Counted from the stretch's first letter, positions 12,391-24,695 are shown. The stretch is DNA of 64,000 nt from Siphonodentalium dalli (GCA_032622095.1 CP136069.1:30820342-30884341), one strand, 5' to 3'. Numbers and translations: made by a program. Notes: a model not told the origin generated them from the letters alone.

Positions 12391-13209
12391 CGTGGCTTCA
12401 CTCAAGGCACATCACCCCTAGTTGCTGGGCTTATGATAACTGAAGCATTCAATGAAAGCAAAGACATAAATGAGAAATTAATATTAGAAACCCTGGATGC
12501 TGAAAAAGCATTTGACGTTGTATGGCATAAAAGCCTACTAAGAAAACTTTTCATTGATGGGATCCACAGCGACCTATGGCTACTTGTAAACTCATTACAA
12601 CATGAGGCGAATACAAAGGTAAAATGGGGTGGATCATACTCCTCAGATATACTACTTCACCAAGGAATAAGACAAGGGGCTAAATTATCAGCAATGCTCT
12701 ATAAAAGATTTAACAACGACATGCTAAATCAACTAAGTAACAATGCAGCTGGGTTTAAAATTGGCACAATTGATATAACAGCCCCCACCTGTGCAGATGA
12801 TGTAGCCATCTTAGCAAAAACAACATCTGATTTACAAACTCTCACAAGTATTGTATACAACAACTCATGTAAAGATCGATTCGCAATGAACGCAACTAAA
12901 TGCGAAATTGTCCAAATGAAAACATCTACACAAAAAATGAATGGTGAAATAAAAACTGTCCTAGGTGGAACTCCTGTTAATATCGTAGACTCCACCAAAC
13001 ACCTAGGTGTAGAGCGTAATCCAACAAATACCCCAGATATCCCAAAACGAATAACAATGGACAGACGAACCCTATACTCCTTGATGGGTACAGGGCTACA
13101 TGGAACAAACGGTATATCACCAGTAATAGCATACCAAATGTGGAACACTTTTGTCATTCCTAGAATGCTGCATGGTATAGAAATCCTACATATGAAAAAA
13201 AAGACATAG
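12391..13209 (+). pseudogene. LINE ORF segment 3: reverse transcriptase core
   Basis: Same frame as segment 2. Motif A is LDAEKAFDVVWH, the QG motif is GIRQGAKLSAMLY, and the catalytic box is CADD (12790-12801) in place of the common YADD. These are the Asp residues that coordinate the metals for polymerisation. The frame ends at TAG (13207-13209) after an 8-A run; 9 A would keep it in frame with segment 4. Confidence 0.85.
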
Positions 13210-14093
13210 ATGAACTCGAACGTTTCCAACGAAAAACCATGAGACAATTGCAGAGTTTATCAACACGCACAGCAAATGCTGCTACAAATGCACTTATTGG
13301 TGCTATTCCCATCCAAGGCACTATAGATCTCAAAACTACAACATTCTATATTAATATAGCCAAAACACACAACTCTGCAGAGCGAGATCTTGCAATAAGA
13401 CAACTTATCATGAAAAATGACAACAGCCATAGCTGGTTTATACATGTCAGAGACATACTTTCCAAATATACCCTTCCTGACCCACTGCATATCATAAACA
13501 CCATCCACAGTAAGGAAGATGCCAACAAATGGAAAACAATATGTAAAAAAGCTATATACCAATATTGGCATGATATTAATGACAAAGAGTTCTCCAGTAA
13601 AACAACATTAGGAATGATCAAACTGCAAGAAAATTCCAGCAGCAAATGTCATCTTGTATGGGATTCATCAAAATACTCGCCCGCTGCCACAAAAAGGGCT
13701 ATTATAAAAACATGGTTGATGACAGACACTTATTTACTACAAATAAATAGAAACAGATTTAGACAAAACCTGACCTCTGCCATATGTCCACTATGCAAAC
13801 TAGCTGATGAGGACAGAATACACTTCATTTCACAATGTACGAACACTAGCAACCAACGACATCGTTACATACAAAAACTCAAACTATGTCTCTCAAAAAC
13901 TACCACTGACAAATACATTATTGATCAACCAGAACTCTTAACTCAGTTAACCTTAGACTGCACAAAGCTAGAAACCTGGAACCTTACCGATATAGAAAAA
14001 GAACAAATTGAAAAACTGGCAAGAAATTTCTTATACTCAATTCATGTGCATAGAGTAAACACTTTAAAAGCAGAAGCAGACAAGCACATATAA
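13210..14093 (+). pseudogene. LINE ORF segment 4: thumb/C-terminal region with zinc knuckle
   Basis: Coding continues in the following frame from DIDELERFQRKT. Near 13783-13839 a C-x2-C-x8-H-x4-C motif (CPLC...HFISQC) matches the C-terminal zinc knuckle of many APE LINEs. The frame closes at TAA 14091-14093 with no further lesion. Confidence 0.8.
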
Positions 14094-14430
14094 AATGACA
14101 AACTAGCCGAGCTGTACAGGCAAAACAACTACCTGTAAATATTCTTGTTAATACGACAATTTTAACTATACCAATCTTAAAAACAAAACAAAAATATACA
14201 TGTACATATGTACATATGAAAGCTCAACTTAAAAGTTTTTAAGTGTAACTTACGCACACATAAATCTTCTAACTCACTAGTACCACAATTTTACCAACTA
14301 TTTTATCATTATTGCAGTTTTACCTGGTTTTATTTGACTTATTTTTACTTCCATTATTTTATATACCCAATATAATGGGGTGCTCCTCACTTAAAGGAGG
14401 GACATCCACAACAAGCAAGCAAGCATCTTG

Positions 14431-14965
14431 CCCGGGTTCTGTCTGATGCTATTGGAATCTTGAGCGAAAGGGAAGGATATGGATATAACGAACATTATTA
14501 ACACAGATGGAAACGAATGTACTAGTTCAGAAGAAAGATAGGGGTAGAAAATAAGATCTAGTTGCTTACCGTGCACCATAACAAAATAGGTATAATACAC
14601 AACCATGCATGCAGGGGGCTTGCTGTACACGCGCTCCGCTGCAGACATCACCCGTTGTGCCCTTATATGAGTATTTCTACAGAAAAGGCACAGAACTGTG
14701 TATCATCCATATTATACACTGATTTGTCACTATTATTGCACATTTCCTTCCATTTACAGAGTTTAAAATATAATTCTGACTCACACCCAACATAATTTAT
14801 TTAGACCGGCATGGATATCAAGTCTTAAAGATTGAAAATATATGCATTTGATTATATTTTTTGTTTGTTTTGATACCAAATTATGTTATATATACCGTAT
14901 CGTAGTATCTGCCCCATAACCGAGACTCACCTATAAACCAACTACTTCTGAGAAATTGCCGATAT
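14431..14965. other. Unassigned sequence
   Basis: LINE 3' flank. No gene or clear repeat was recognised. Confidence 0.35.
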
Positions 14966-15081
14966 TTAAAGATACGCGGTAAGCGTTGGCGGTCGGTATT
15001 GCGATTAAAATAGTCACATCCGTTAAAACCGCAATAAACAGAAAATATATTATATTATAGACAAACCTTGTTCTTTATCGC
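14966..15081 (+). mobile_element. MITE family D fragment, split by MITE A copy 2
   Basis: Starts with TTAAAGATACGCGGTAAGCG and contains AAAATAGTCACATCCGTTAA, close to the ends of the elements at 45943 and 49076. MITE A copy 2 interrupts it at 15082. The right half was not identified with confidence. Confidence 0.5.
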
Positions 15082-15675
15082 TTAAAGGGGTACTGTACGC
15101 CATTTTCATTAAATTTCCGGTGACAACAACGATCTAATATCGATAATATATAAAAACATAAGTAATTTGAGTCGAAGTTGTATTCTGTAAACGCTCAGGT
15201 TATAATAGGCTATCTTAAAATTTAATAATTTAAAAGTTAATAATTTGATATAAATTGAATTTATGACTGGAGCCATAAAATGGCGTCAATTAAATTACGA
15301 ATTTCCGTAATCAAATCAATTAATTGAGGGATAATGGATTGTTAAACCGATCGCACACACGATCGCTTAAAATATTATGATGATACGGGGAGAACACTCA
15401 AGCCACCCACTGACTAGCGACGATACAATAACTTAAATGATTATATGGGACTAGTATGCCTATAATATAACTTTTATTTGATTCATTTGGTTGAAAACTG
15501 TACAACAATTACTCGACAACGACAATTTGTATTTTTGCATTCCGGTAAATTTGTCATCCGTAACACTACTTCGTACTCAACAGACTTTCAAATAATGAAA
15601 AAAATTGTTTCCTTATTCTCCGACTCGGAGACTATAGAAACCAACAACAACATTTGGCGTACAGTACCCCTTTAA
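15082..15675 (+). mobile_element. MITE family A, copy 2 (TTAA target)
   Basis: The ends AGGGGTACTGTACGCCA and inverse are flanked by TTAA at 15082-15085 and 15672-15675. It is very close in sequence to copy 1, so both moved fairly recently. Confidence 0.9.
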
Positions 15676-16268
15676 ATTGCATGTTATTAAATTGTGAAAT
15701 TGCATGCACATGTTGTGTGAGATATATGTTGTAGAAAATCAGAGACTCCCGCGCTATATTTCAAGATACAACCTTGTATAACTTAGTGCCGTGACCTCAT
15801 TTATGTGGAGAATATGTACACTCTGACCATATTCCAGAGTTCCAAAAACTTTACATATATAGTGTTGTCAGACCCAAGGAGATCAGGCCGCAGATTCAAG
15901 ACAAAAACACAAATTGTATGTCCTTCAAGTGAAGCATGAGTTCGGTCGGTTCCACTTCGAGTGTTGGTGATAGTTACTTATGATGGGGATGATCATGGAG
16001 GATGCTGTCTAGATGTTCTTAAAATGCTCAAATGTGAGCATTCATCGGCCACCTAGCATTACTCAGTATGGCTTTTAACGAAATATTTAGCATAAACAAG
16101 AACGTTACCAGAAAAAAAGTTAATTGACTCTTGATTATTTGATTGGTTGTGTCAGTCAGTCGATAGACCATATCACGACTAATACTATACCATTCACGCA
16201 GCCAGATAATGTTGAACTTTGACCTTAATAGTTCTTATATTTCCGTAATATTTGAGATATTTGATGAT
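15676..16268. other. Unassigned sequence
   Basis: No gene, tandem repeat or terminal repeat recognised. Confidence 0.35.
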
Positions 16269-16745
16269 TTAAAGGTACTCAACCCGTAAAGAGGGTCCCC
16301 ATCTCAACAGATTCCAACAACAACAATCCGATCAGATGGTCCTATATTACTATTTCTTTGGCTTTGGGGGTAAAAAATATTTGATTCGAGTCGAGGAACC
16401 CATCAAACAAAGCTCAGAGTTATTAGATATTGATTTTTAAAATTTGTTATGTTCTCGAGATGAGTACCAATAACTGCCGTAATCTGCTCTGGATGTGTAC
16501 CTCAAATCTATTCAAACAGACAAGGATGAATAACTCTAAAATCAAGTGGTAATTTTAACGCAATTTTTAATGAGTTCTGGGCCAGATAGTATTCCCGATA
16601 ATGAAAAATAATAGATTTATAAAATCGATATCTAACAAATCTGAGCTTTGATGGGTGACTTCCTCGACTCGAATCAAATATTTTTGACCCCCGAAGCCAT
16701 TGAAATGGTAATTGAGAGGAGTTTTATCGGGTTGAGTACCTTTAA
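16269..16745 (-). mobile_element. MITE family B, copy 2 (TTAA target)
   Basis: The ends are TTAAAGGTACTCAACCCG and CGGGTTGAGTACCTTTAA, with TTAA flanks. It is inverted relative to copy 1 and has the same internal fold. Confidence 0.85.
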
Positions 16746-17390
16746 TTCCTGAGCAGAGGCCGCCATTTTGACTGCAATGATTGATTATATTGACCATCTC
16801 AAATTTTCAAGTACCAATGAGATTGAATTGTATAGGTACTAATAGCATATGCATAACTCCCTCAGTTCGGGTTCGTTTCATATTGCAATATGGCTAGAAA
16901 CATGGAGTTATACCAAGATCAATCTGTTTAGGGATTGAATGAACTGATACCAAAGAAATAACAAGTGTAATGTCTTCAATGCAGATTAGCCAACTTCACG
17001 CGTCAACCACAACATCGAATAAGGACCAAATGTAGAATTTTCTATAAATTTGCCGCCATTTTGACTTCAATCATAAACCATAGTAACCATTTCAGGCCCA
17101 AATGAGATTGAATTTTGTCGGTAATACTTCCACTGACTTAACTCCTTAGATCTGTTTATTTCACATTAAAATATGACTAGAATCCGAAAGTGAGTTTTCA
17201 ATGAAATATCATACTACGTTTATTAAAATATTTTTTTTAGGGATTGGAAGTAGCTGAAAACAAATGAACATCATTTTGAGATTGATTGAACTCCATTGAA
17301 TGTCCAACATGTTCACAACTCTGCAAGCTGGAGTTCAATCAATCTCAAAATAGCCGATACATAACAGCTCCCATGTTGTTAATGTTTGTG
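16746..17390. other. Unassigned sequence with short inverted repeats
   Basis: GCCGCCATTTTGACT appears at about 16759 and again near 17050. ATTTTGAGATTGATTGAACTCC near 17271 is inverted near 17331. No coding signal. Confidence 0.35.
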
Positions 17391-17808
17391 TGACTATTTG
17401 GTTTGAATCTATGTCTATTCAAACGGAATTGTCTCTTATAGAATTCAAGAACGACCATTGGTTTGAAAATCGAGACTATTTGGTTTGTATCTATGTCTAT
17501 TGAAACGGAATTGTCTCTTATATAATTCAAGAACGACCATTGGTTTGAAAATCGAGACTATTTGGTTTGAATCTATGTATATTAAAACGGAATTGTCTCT
17601 TATAGAATTCAAGAACGACCATTGGTTTGAAAATCTAGACTATTTGGTTTGAATCTATGTCTATTGAAACGGAATTGTCACTTATAGGATTCAAGAACGA
17701 CCATTGGTTTGAAAATCGAGACTATTTGGTTTGAATCTATGTCTATTAAAACGGAATTGTCTCTTATAGAATTCAAGAACGACCATTGGTTTGAAAATCG
17801 AGACTATT
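17391..17808 (+). repeat. 82-bp tandem repeat, about 5 copies
   Basis: The unit contains GAATCTATGTCTATT, AACGGAATTGTCTCTTATA and CAAGAACGACCATTGGTTTG. Copies start near 17404, 17486, 17568, 17650 and 17732 and differ by a few substitutions. Confidence 0.9.
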
Positions 17809-18193
17809 GTTTTTACAAGCCACCATTAACTTTTATTTCATGTAATTTCCGACCGAATGGCCGCCCATAAATACACCAGGATTCACCAGAGTTTAATGTA
17901 AGTGATGTAAACCATGACTTTACTTGGTATTTACAAGGGTATGTCCTTTTTACATGACTTTTACATGACTTTAACCAGAGTATATTATTGTTTTCCAGAC
18001 TTCACAACATTTTATCTGAATAAAGCCTGGTAAACTATGCTTTACTGACTCTCACCAGAGTGATTTTACAAGCCATGAGCGATAATAGGACATTTATACG
18101 TAACTGTTGTGTTTTCTGTCTCTTTTTGAGAGATGAAAATTATATCTTGTTAGCTAGTCAGTCGAAAACAATTGTACAAATTAGTTACCCTGT

Positions 18194-18262
18194 GCCAATG
18201 CATTCTCTTATATATGCGAGTCGACCATAGGTCGCCTCGCATATATAAGAGAATGCATTGGC
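18194..18262 (+). repeat. PAL69 palindrome, copy 3
   Basis: The arms from GCCAATGCATTCTCTTATAT are perfectly inverted except for the small centre GTCGACCATAGGTCG. It would form a ~27-bp stem as single strand or RNA. Confidence 0.9.
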
Positions 18263-18481
18263 TTAACAATTTTTTATCATGTTTTTTAAATAAATGTTTC
18301 TTACAATTTTTAGGACATAAAATAAAATAACATCCATTACCCTGCAGGGAGCCCCACACATATATAGAAGCACATAGAAGAGTGCCGTCTGCTCATGTTT
18401 GTCTGGGGCTCTGTATGGGTGAAATTATAAAATTGTTAAAGAATACAAGAACAAATTATTAAAATTGTAAAAAATTGTTAG

Positions 18482-18550
18482 GCCAATGCATTCTCTTATA
18501 TATGCGAGGCGACCTATGGTCGACTCGCATATATAAGAGAATGCATTGGC
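18482..18550 (-). repeat. PAL69 palindrome, copy 4
   Basis: Same 69 bp as copy 3, inverted. Confidence 0.9.
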
Positions 18551-18816
18551 ACAGGGTAAAAAATCCCGACTTCCGACTGGATTTGATATGTCATACTCAA
18601 AAGTTAACATAATGGGGAGGGGAAAGACTATTTTAAAACATAAGTCAGTTAAGTCAAAAAGAGTTTAACACCTTATGTAATTACACAATTATGTGGTTCA
18701 TATAGCTTCCAATCTATTATCTGAAATGTTAAATTAATGTGAAACACTCCGGTAGGGAGATCATATGTGACCCGCCATATCAAATCCAGTCGGAAGTCGG
18801 GATTTTTTTACCCTGT

Positions 18817-18885
18817 GCCAATGCATTCTCTTATATATGCGAGTCGACCATAGGTCGCCTCGCATATATAAGAGAATTCATTGGC
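18817..18885 (+). repeat. PAL69 palindrome, copy 5
   Basis: Carries one substitution in the right arm (AGAGAATTCATT for AGAGAATGCATT), so this copy pairs less perfectly. Confidence 0.9.
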
Positions 18886-19094
18886 CTAACAATTTTAATA
18901 ATTTGTTCTTGTATTCTTTAACAATTTTATAATTTCACCCATACAGAGCCCCAGACAAACATGAGCAGACGGCACTCTTCTATGTGCTTCTATATATGTG
19001 TGGGGCTCCCTGCAGGGTAATGGATGTTATTTTATTTTATGTCCTAAAAATTGTAAGAAACATTTATTTAAAAAACATGATAAAAAATTGTTAA

Positions 19095-19163
19095 GCCAAT
19101 GCATTCTCTTATATATGCGAGGCGACCTATGGTCGACTCGCATATATAAGAGAATGCATTGGC
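19095..19163 (-). repeat. PAL69 palindrome, copy 6
   Basis: Perfect copy in inverse orientation at the right side of the nested element. Confidence 0.9.
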
Positions 19164-19666
19164 ACAGGGTAAAAAAATCCCGACTTACGACTGGATTTGA
19201 TATGGCGGGTCACAATTGTAGATATGGAAAATAATCTTACTCAAAGTAGTTATTTTTTACAATTATTAATCCAAATCGACAACACACACCGTCATTCTTA
19301 TATATTAATTAAATGCAATGACTCTAAATGGCGAAATCGATTGCGTTGGTTTATCGCCCATTGTTCCGTCACGAATAGAGATGTAAATATTTACAATTGA
19401 GCGTTGTTCAGATGATGTTTTCTATGGAGTGGTATGGTCGACTCATTTGAAATTTTCGCCGATCTAAGTAGAAGGATACATTCCCCAGGTTGGCATAGCG
19501 CCTAAATACTAACTTCTAAATTTATCGCACTCAAACAAGTCAATAATATGTCTTCAAAGCTTCTGAAAGCGTACCTCGGTAAATTTACCCTAATATCGAG
19601 GTAAATTACATTGCATGGTGGAATTACTCTGGTAGAATTACTCTATATTAGAACCACCACGCATAC

Positions 19667-20054
19667 TTAAAGGTACTCAATCCGATCAGACCCTCATATT
19701 TGATTCGAGTCGAGGAACCTACCCATCAACGTTCAGAGTGATCAGATATCAATTTTTGAAGTTTTGTTATTTCTTTTGTTTGTGGCACAGAAACACGCCG
19801 TCAAAAGGATGGTCTTGGTCAAAATTGCGTTATTATTACCACATGATTTTAGAGTTATCCATCTTCGTCCGTTTGAATAAGTGTTTCTGGGCAATTATTA
19901 GTACACATCTCGGGAAATAACAAACTTCAAAAATCAATATCTGATCACTCTGAGCTTTGATGGGTGGGTTCCTCGACTCGAATCAATATTTTTTTACCCC
20001 TGAAGCCAAAGAAATAGTAATTTAGGGGTGCTTAATCCGATTGAGTACCTTTAA
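19667..20054 (+). mobile_element. MITE family B, copy 3, shorter (TTAA target)
   Basis: The ends are TTAAAGGTACTCAATCCG and the inverse, TTAA on both sides, 388 bp. It lacks about 90 bp of interior relative to copies 1 and 2. Confidence 0.8.
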
Positions 20055-20797
20055 TCGCGGTAAAATACATTGGTGGGTGGGAACATTTTACTAAAAGTAC
20101 ATTTGAAATGCATGTGTGAGGCTAAATGTGTGCGTATAATATGGTGACCATTCATTATATTAATTTTGCCAGGGCAGAATTACCTGTTCCAATTACCCTG
20201 GTAAAATACCAGAGGTTTTTAACTATGGTTTACCAGAGTGGGGTTTTTTAGGGTTTCTGCGGAATTAGCGTCATCAATGCTAATATTATACGGTGCGTTA
20301 TCTAATGAGATATTCTTTTGTCTCGTGTTTGAGATGAGCCATCCAATGTGCGTTACTTGTGTTTTTTATATTGATTTAGTAGTAGAATTCCCCATTATTT
20401 CCATTTGTGTATAGATCGTACTTCTCGTTTAAGGCGCATTTAATATCTGAGTCACCGACTATTTAGTGCCTTGCTATACGGTTTTAATACCAATCTATAA
20501 TTAAAATATATAAATCATCACCATCTGGAACGTATGTGTCTCAGAAGATGCCCACGAAGTAATAGAAAATAGCTGAAATCATAGAAACATTTCCCCAGTT
20601 TCGCTACCATAATGCAATATAATTCAACCTAATATATAGAGTTATTCCCCTTCCATTGGAAATAATAGACTTTGCAGAAGAGTCCAGATGAAACTTAAGA
20701 ACAGAACACACATCGGTACCTCAACAAAAACAACATATTCCAAGTTTATTCGACCGAATAAGTTGATAATACAATGTTTTGGAGCGTCCTCTTTCAA
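20055..20797. other. Unassigned sequence
   Basis: AT-rich flank of the satellite. I see no gene; the satellite starts abruptly at 20798. Confidence 0.35.
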
Positions 20798-23700
20798 ATG
20801 GCATATGATATGGCATATGTTTTATATAATGTGATCTGGGGGTTCATGGCATATAATATGGCATATGTTTTATATAATGTGATCTGGGGGTTCATGGTAT
20901 ATAATATGGCATATGTTTTATATAATGTGATCTGGGGGTTCATGGTATATAATATGGCATATGTTTTATATAATGTGATATGGGGGTTCATGGCATATAA
21001 TATGGCATATGTTTTATATAATGTGATATGGGGGTTCATGGCATATAATATGGCATATGTTTTATATAATGTGATCTGGGGGTTCATGGCATATGATATG
21101 GCATATGTTTTATATAATGTGATCTGGGGGTTCATGGCATATAATATGGCATATGCTTTATATAATGTGATCTGGGGGTTCATGGCATATAATATGGCAT
21201 ATGTTTTATATAATGTGATCTGGGGGTTCATGGCATATAATATGGCATATGTTTTATATAATGTGATCTGGGGGTTCATGGCATATAATATGGCATATGT
21301 TTTATATAATGTGATCTGGGGGTTCATGGTATATAATATGGCATATGTTTTATATAATGTGATCTGGGGGTTCATGGCATATAATATGGCATATGTTTTA
21401 TATAATGTGATCTGGGGGTTCATGGCATATAATATGGCATATGTTTTATATAATGTGATCTTGGGGTTCAGGCATATAATATGGCATATGTTTTATATAA
21501 TGTGATCTGGGGGTTCATGGCATATAATATGGCATATGTTTTATATAATGTGATCTGGGGGTTCATGGCATATAATATGGCATATGTTTTATATAATGTG
21601 ATCTGGGGGTTCATGGCATATAATATGGCATATGTTTTATATAATGTGATATGGGGGTTCATGGCATATAATATGGCATATGTTTTATATAATGTGATCT
21701 GGGGGTTCATGGCATATAATATGGCATATGCTTTATATAATGTGATCTGGGGGTTATGGCATATAATATGGCATATGTTTTATATAATGTGATCTGGGGG
21801 TTCATGGCATATAATATGGCATATGTTTTATATAATGTGATCTGTGGGTTCATGGCATATAATATGGCATATGTTTTATATAATGTGATCTGGGGGTTCA
21901 TGGCATATAATATGGCATATGTTTTATATAATGTGATCTGGGGGTTCATGGCATATAATATGGCATATGTTTTATATAATGTGATCTGGGGGTTCATGGC
22001 ATATAATATGGCATATGTTTTATATAATGTGATCTTGGGGTTCAGGCATATAATATGGCATATGTTTTATATAATGTGATCTGGGGGTTCATGGCATATA
22101 ATATGGCATATGTTTTATATAATGTGATCTGGGGGTTCATGGCATATAATATGGCATATGTTTTATATAATGTGATCTGGGGGTTCATGGCATATAATAT
22201 GGCATATGTTTTATATAATGTGATCTGGGGGCTCATGGCAAATAATATGGCATATGTTTTATATAATGTGATCTGGGGGTTCATGGCATATAATATGGCA
22301 TATGTTTTATATAATGTGATCTGGGGGTTCATGGCATATAATATGGCATATGTTTTATATAATGTGATTTGGGGGTTCATGGCATATAATATGGCATATG
22401 TTTTATATAATGTGATCTGGGGGTTCATGGCATATAATATGGCATATGTTTTATATAATGTGATCTGGGGGTTCATGGCATATAATATGGCATATGTTTT
22501 ATATAATGTGATCTGGGGGTTCATGGCATATAATATGGCATATGTTTTAGATAATGTGATCTGGGGGGTTCATGGCATATAATATGGCATATGTTTTATA
22601 TAATGTGATCTGGGGGTTCATGGCATATAATATGGCATATGTTTTATATAATGTGATCTGGGGTTCATGGCATATAATATGGCATATGCTTTATATAATG
22701 TGATCTGGGGGTTCATGGCATATAATATGGCATATGTTTTATATAATGTGATCTGGGGGTTCATGGCATATAATATGGCATATGTTTTATATAATGTGAT
22801 CTGGGGGTTCATGGCATATAATATGGCATATGTTTTATATAATGTGATCTGGGGGTTCATGGCATATAATATGGCATATGTTTTATATAATGTGATCTGG
22901 GGGTTCATGGCATAAAATATGGCATATGTTTTATATAATGTGATCTGGGGGTTCATGGCATATAATATGGCATATGTTTTATATAATGTGATCTGGGGGT
23001 TCATGGCATATAATATGGCATATGTTTTATATAATGTGATCTGGGGGTTCATGGCATATAATATGGCATATGTTTTATATAATGTGATTTGGGGGCTCAT
23101 TGCATAAAATATGGCATATGTTTTATATAATGTGATTTGGGGGCCCATGGCATATAATATGGCATATGTTTTATATAATGTGATCTGGGGGTTCATGGTA
23201 TATAATATGGCATATGTTTTATATAATGTGATCTGGGGGTTCATGGCATATAATATGGCATATGTTTTATATAATGTGATTTGGGGGCTCATGGCATATA
23301 ATATGGCATGTTTTATATAATGTGATTTGGGGGCTCATGGCATATAATATGGCATATGTTTTATATAATGTGATCTGGGGGTTCATGGTATATAATATGG
23401 CATATGTTTTATATAATGTGATCTGGGGGTTCATGGCATATAATATGGCATATGTTTTATATAATGTGATTTGGGGGCTCATGGCATATAATATGGCATA
23501 TGTTTTATATAATGTGATTTGGGGGCTCATGGCATATAATATGGCATATGTTTTATATAATGTGATCTGGGGGTTCATGGTATATAATATGGCATATGTT
23601 TTATATAATGTGATCTGGGGGTTCATGGTATATAATATGGCATATGTTTTATATAATGTGATCTGGGGGTTCATGGCATATAATATGGCATATGTTTTAT

Positions 23701-24392
23701 ATAATGTGATCTGGGGGTTCATGGCATATAATATGGCATATGTTTTATATAATGTGGTCTGGGGGTTCATGGCATATAATATGGCATATGTTTTATATAA
23801 TGTGATCTGGGGGTTCATGGCATATAATATGGCATATGTTTTATATAATGTGATCTGGGGGTTCATGGCATATAATATGGCATATGTTTTATATAATGTG
23901 ATCTGGGGGTTCATGGCATATAGTATGGCATATGTTTTATATAATGTGATCTGGGGGTTTATGGCATATAATATGGCATATGTTTTATATAATGTGATCT
24001 GGGGGTTCATGGCATATAATATGGCATATGTTTTATATAATGTAATCTGGGGGTTCATGACATATAATATGGCATATGTTTTATATAATGTGATCTGGGG
24101 GTTCATGGCATATAATATGGCATATGTTTTATATAATGTGATCTGAGGGTTCATGGCATATAATATGACATATGCTTTATATAATGTGATCTGGGGGTTC
24201 ATGGCATATAATATGGCATATGTTTTATATAATGTGATCTGGGGGTTCATGGCATATAATATGGCATATGTTTTATATAATGTGATCTGGGGGTTCATGG
24301 CATATAATATGGCATATGTTTTATATAATGTGATCTGGTGGTTCATGGTATATAATATGGCATATGTTTTATATAATGTGATCTGGGGGTTC
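20798..24392 (+). repeat. 48-bp satellite array, about 75 copies
   Basis: The unit reads ATGGCATATGTTTTATATAA followed by TGTGATCTGGGGGTTC and ATGGCATATAAT, 48 bp. Because 48 is divisible by 3 and lacks stops in one frame on each strand, long frames appear in both directions (16-residue repeats on each strand). Interruptions are small indels, for example TTGGGGTTCAGGCATA at about 21464 and again near 22035. In 23090-23620 variants recur in a four-unit (~192-bp) higher-order pattern. There is no Kozak context or flanking exon; I treat it as satellite DNA. Confidence 0.95.
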
Positions 24393-24546
24393 TTTAACCC
24401 TTTACCCAACAAACCGGCCAAAACCGGCCAAATAAAGCTTCAACAGCCTAAAATATCTTCGGTCTGTCTCAATAGAACCATACAAATATGGATATCATTG
24501 GAACCGGCTCCTTGACCACATTGTGATAGTTACAGTTATGCCCTGT

Positions 24547-24615
24547 GCCAATGCATTCTCTTATATATGCGAGTCGACCATAGGTCGCCTCGCATATATA
24601 AGAGAATGCATTGGC
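24547..24615 (+). repeat. PAL69 palindrome, copy 7
   Basis: Full-length 69-bp palindrome, left of the pair in this element. Confidence 0.9.
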
Positions 24616-24695
24616 CTAAAAAAATATCTTTTTTTAACACTTTTTACCATTTTTTCTTACATTCTTTAACAATTTTATGATTTTTAATGTGTTAA

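Larger units (their letters stand above)
9744..14430 (+). mobile_element. LINE non-LTR retrotransposon, degenerate
   Basis: One long coding region runs from a coiled-coil N-terminus through an APE-type endonuclease, a reverse transcriptase and a C-terminal zinc knuckle. It is interrupted by three lesions. About 300 bp of untranslated sequence follows the last stop, and a short AAGC-rich tandem run (about 14411-14427) may mark the 3' end. The domain order fits the APE-LINE group (Jockey/I/CR1-like); I cannot name the clade. The 5' end is not defined. Confidence 0.85.
18186..18592 (+). mobile_element. PAL69-bearing MITE (TGTGACCC family), left end truncated
   Basis: It has a PAL69 near each end (18194-18262 and 18482-18550) in opposite orientation. 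The right end runs CAGGGTAAAAAATCCCGACTT into GACTGGATTTGATATG and stops before the terminal GGCGGGTCACA. The internal segment matches 18890-19090 in inverse orientation, so this copy and the next form a ~1-kb inverted pair. Confidence 0.7.
18766..19214 (+). mobile_element. PAL69-bearing MITE (TGTGACCC family), complete copy nested in family R
   Basis: The termini are TGTGACCCGCCATATCAAAT and its inverse, 449 bp in total. PAL69 copies lie at 18817-18885 and 19095-19163. Between them is AT-rich sequence with a GGGGCTCCCTGCAGGG segment. The copy at 50023-50475 is flanked by TA on both sides, so a Tc1/mariner-like TA target is inferred for the family. Confidence 0.85.
18734..19556 (+). mobile_element. 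TTAA MITE family R, copy 1, split by a PAL69 MITE
   Basis: The left piece (18734-18765) starts TTAATGTGAAACACTCCGG and the right piece (19215 to about 19556) resumes with GATATGGAAAATAATCTTAC. Together they match the uninterrupted copy at 45109-45484, so the 449-bp element between them is a later insertion. Confidence 0.75.

Noticed and set aside
18194-19163. PAL69 copies as a CRISPR-like array
   Set aside because: They are palindromes within MITEs, irregularly spaced, in a eukaryotic setting, with no cas genes.
20794-24421. Long open frames on both strands of the satellite as genes
   Set aside because: They follow from a 48-bp unit without stops in one frame each way; no splice sites, promoter or unique ends.
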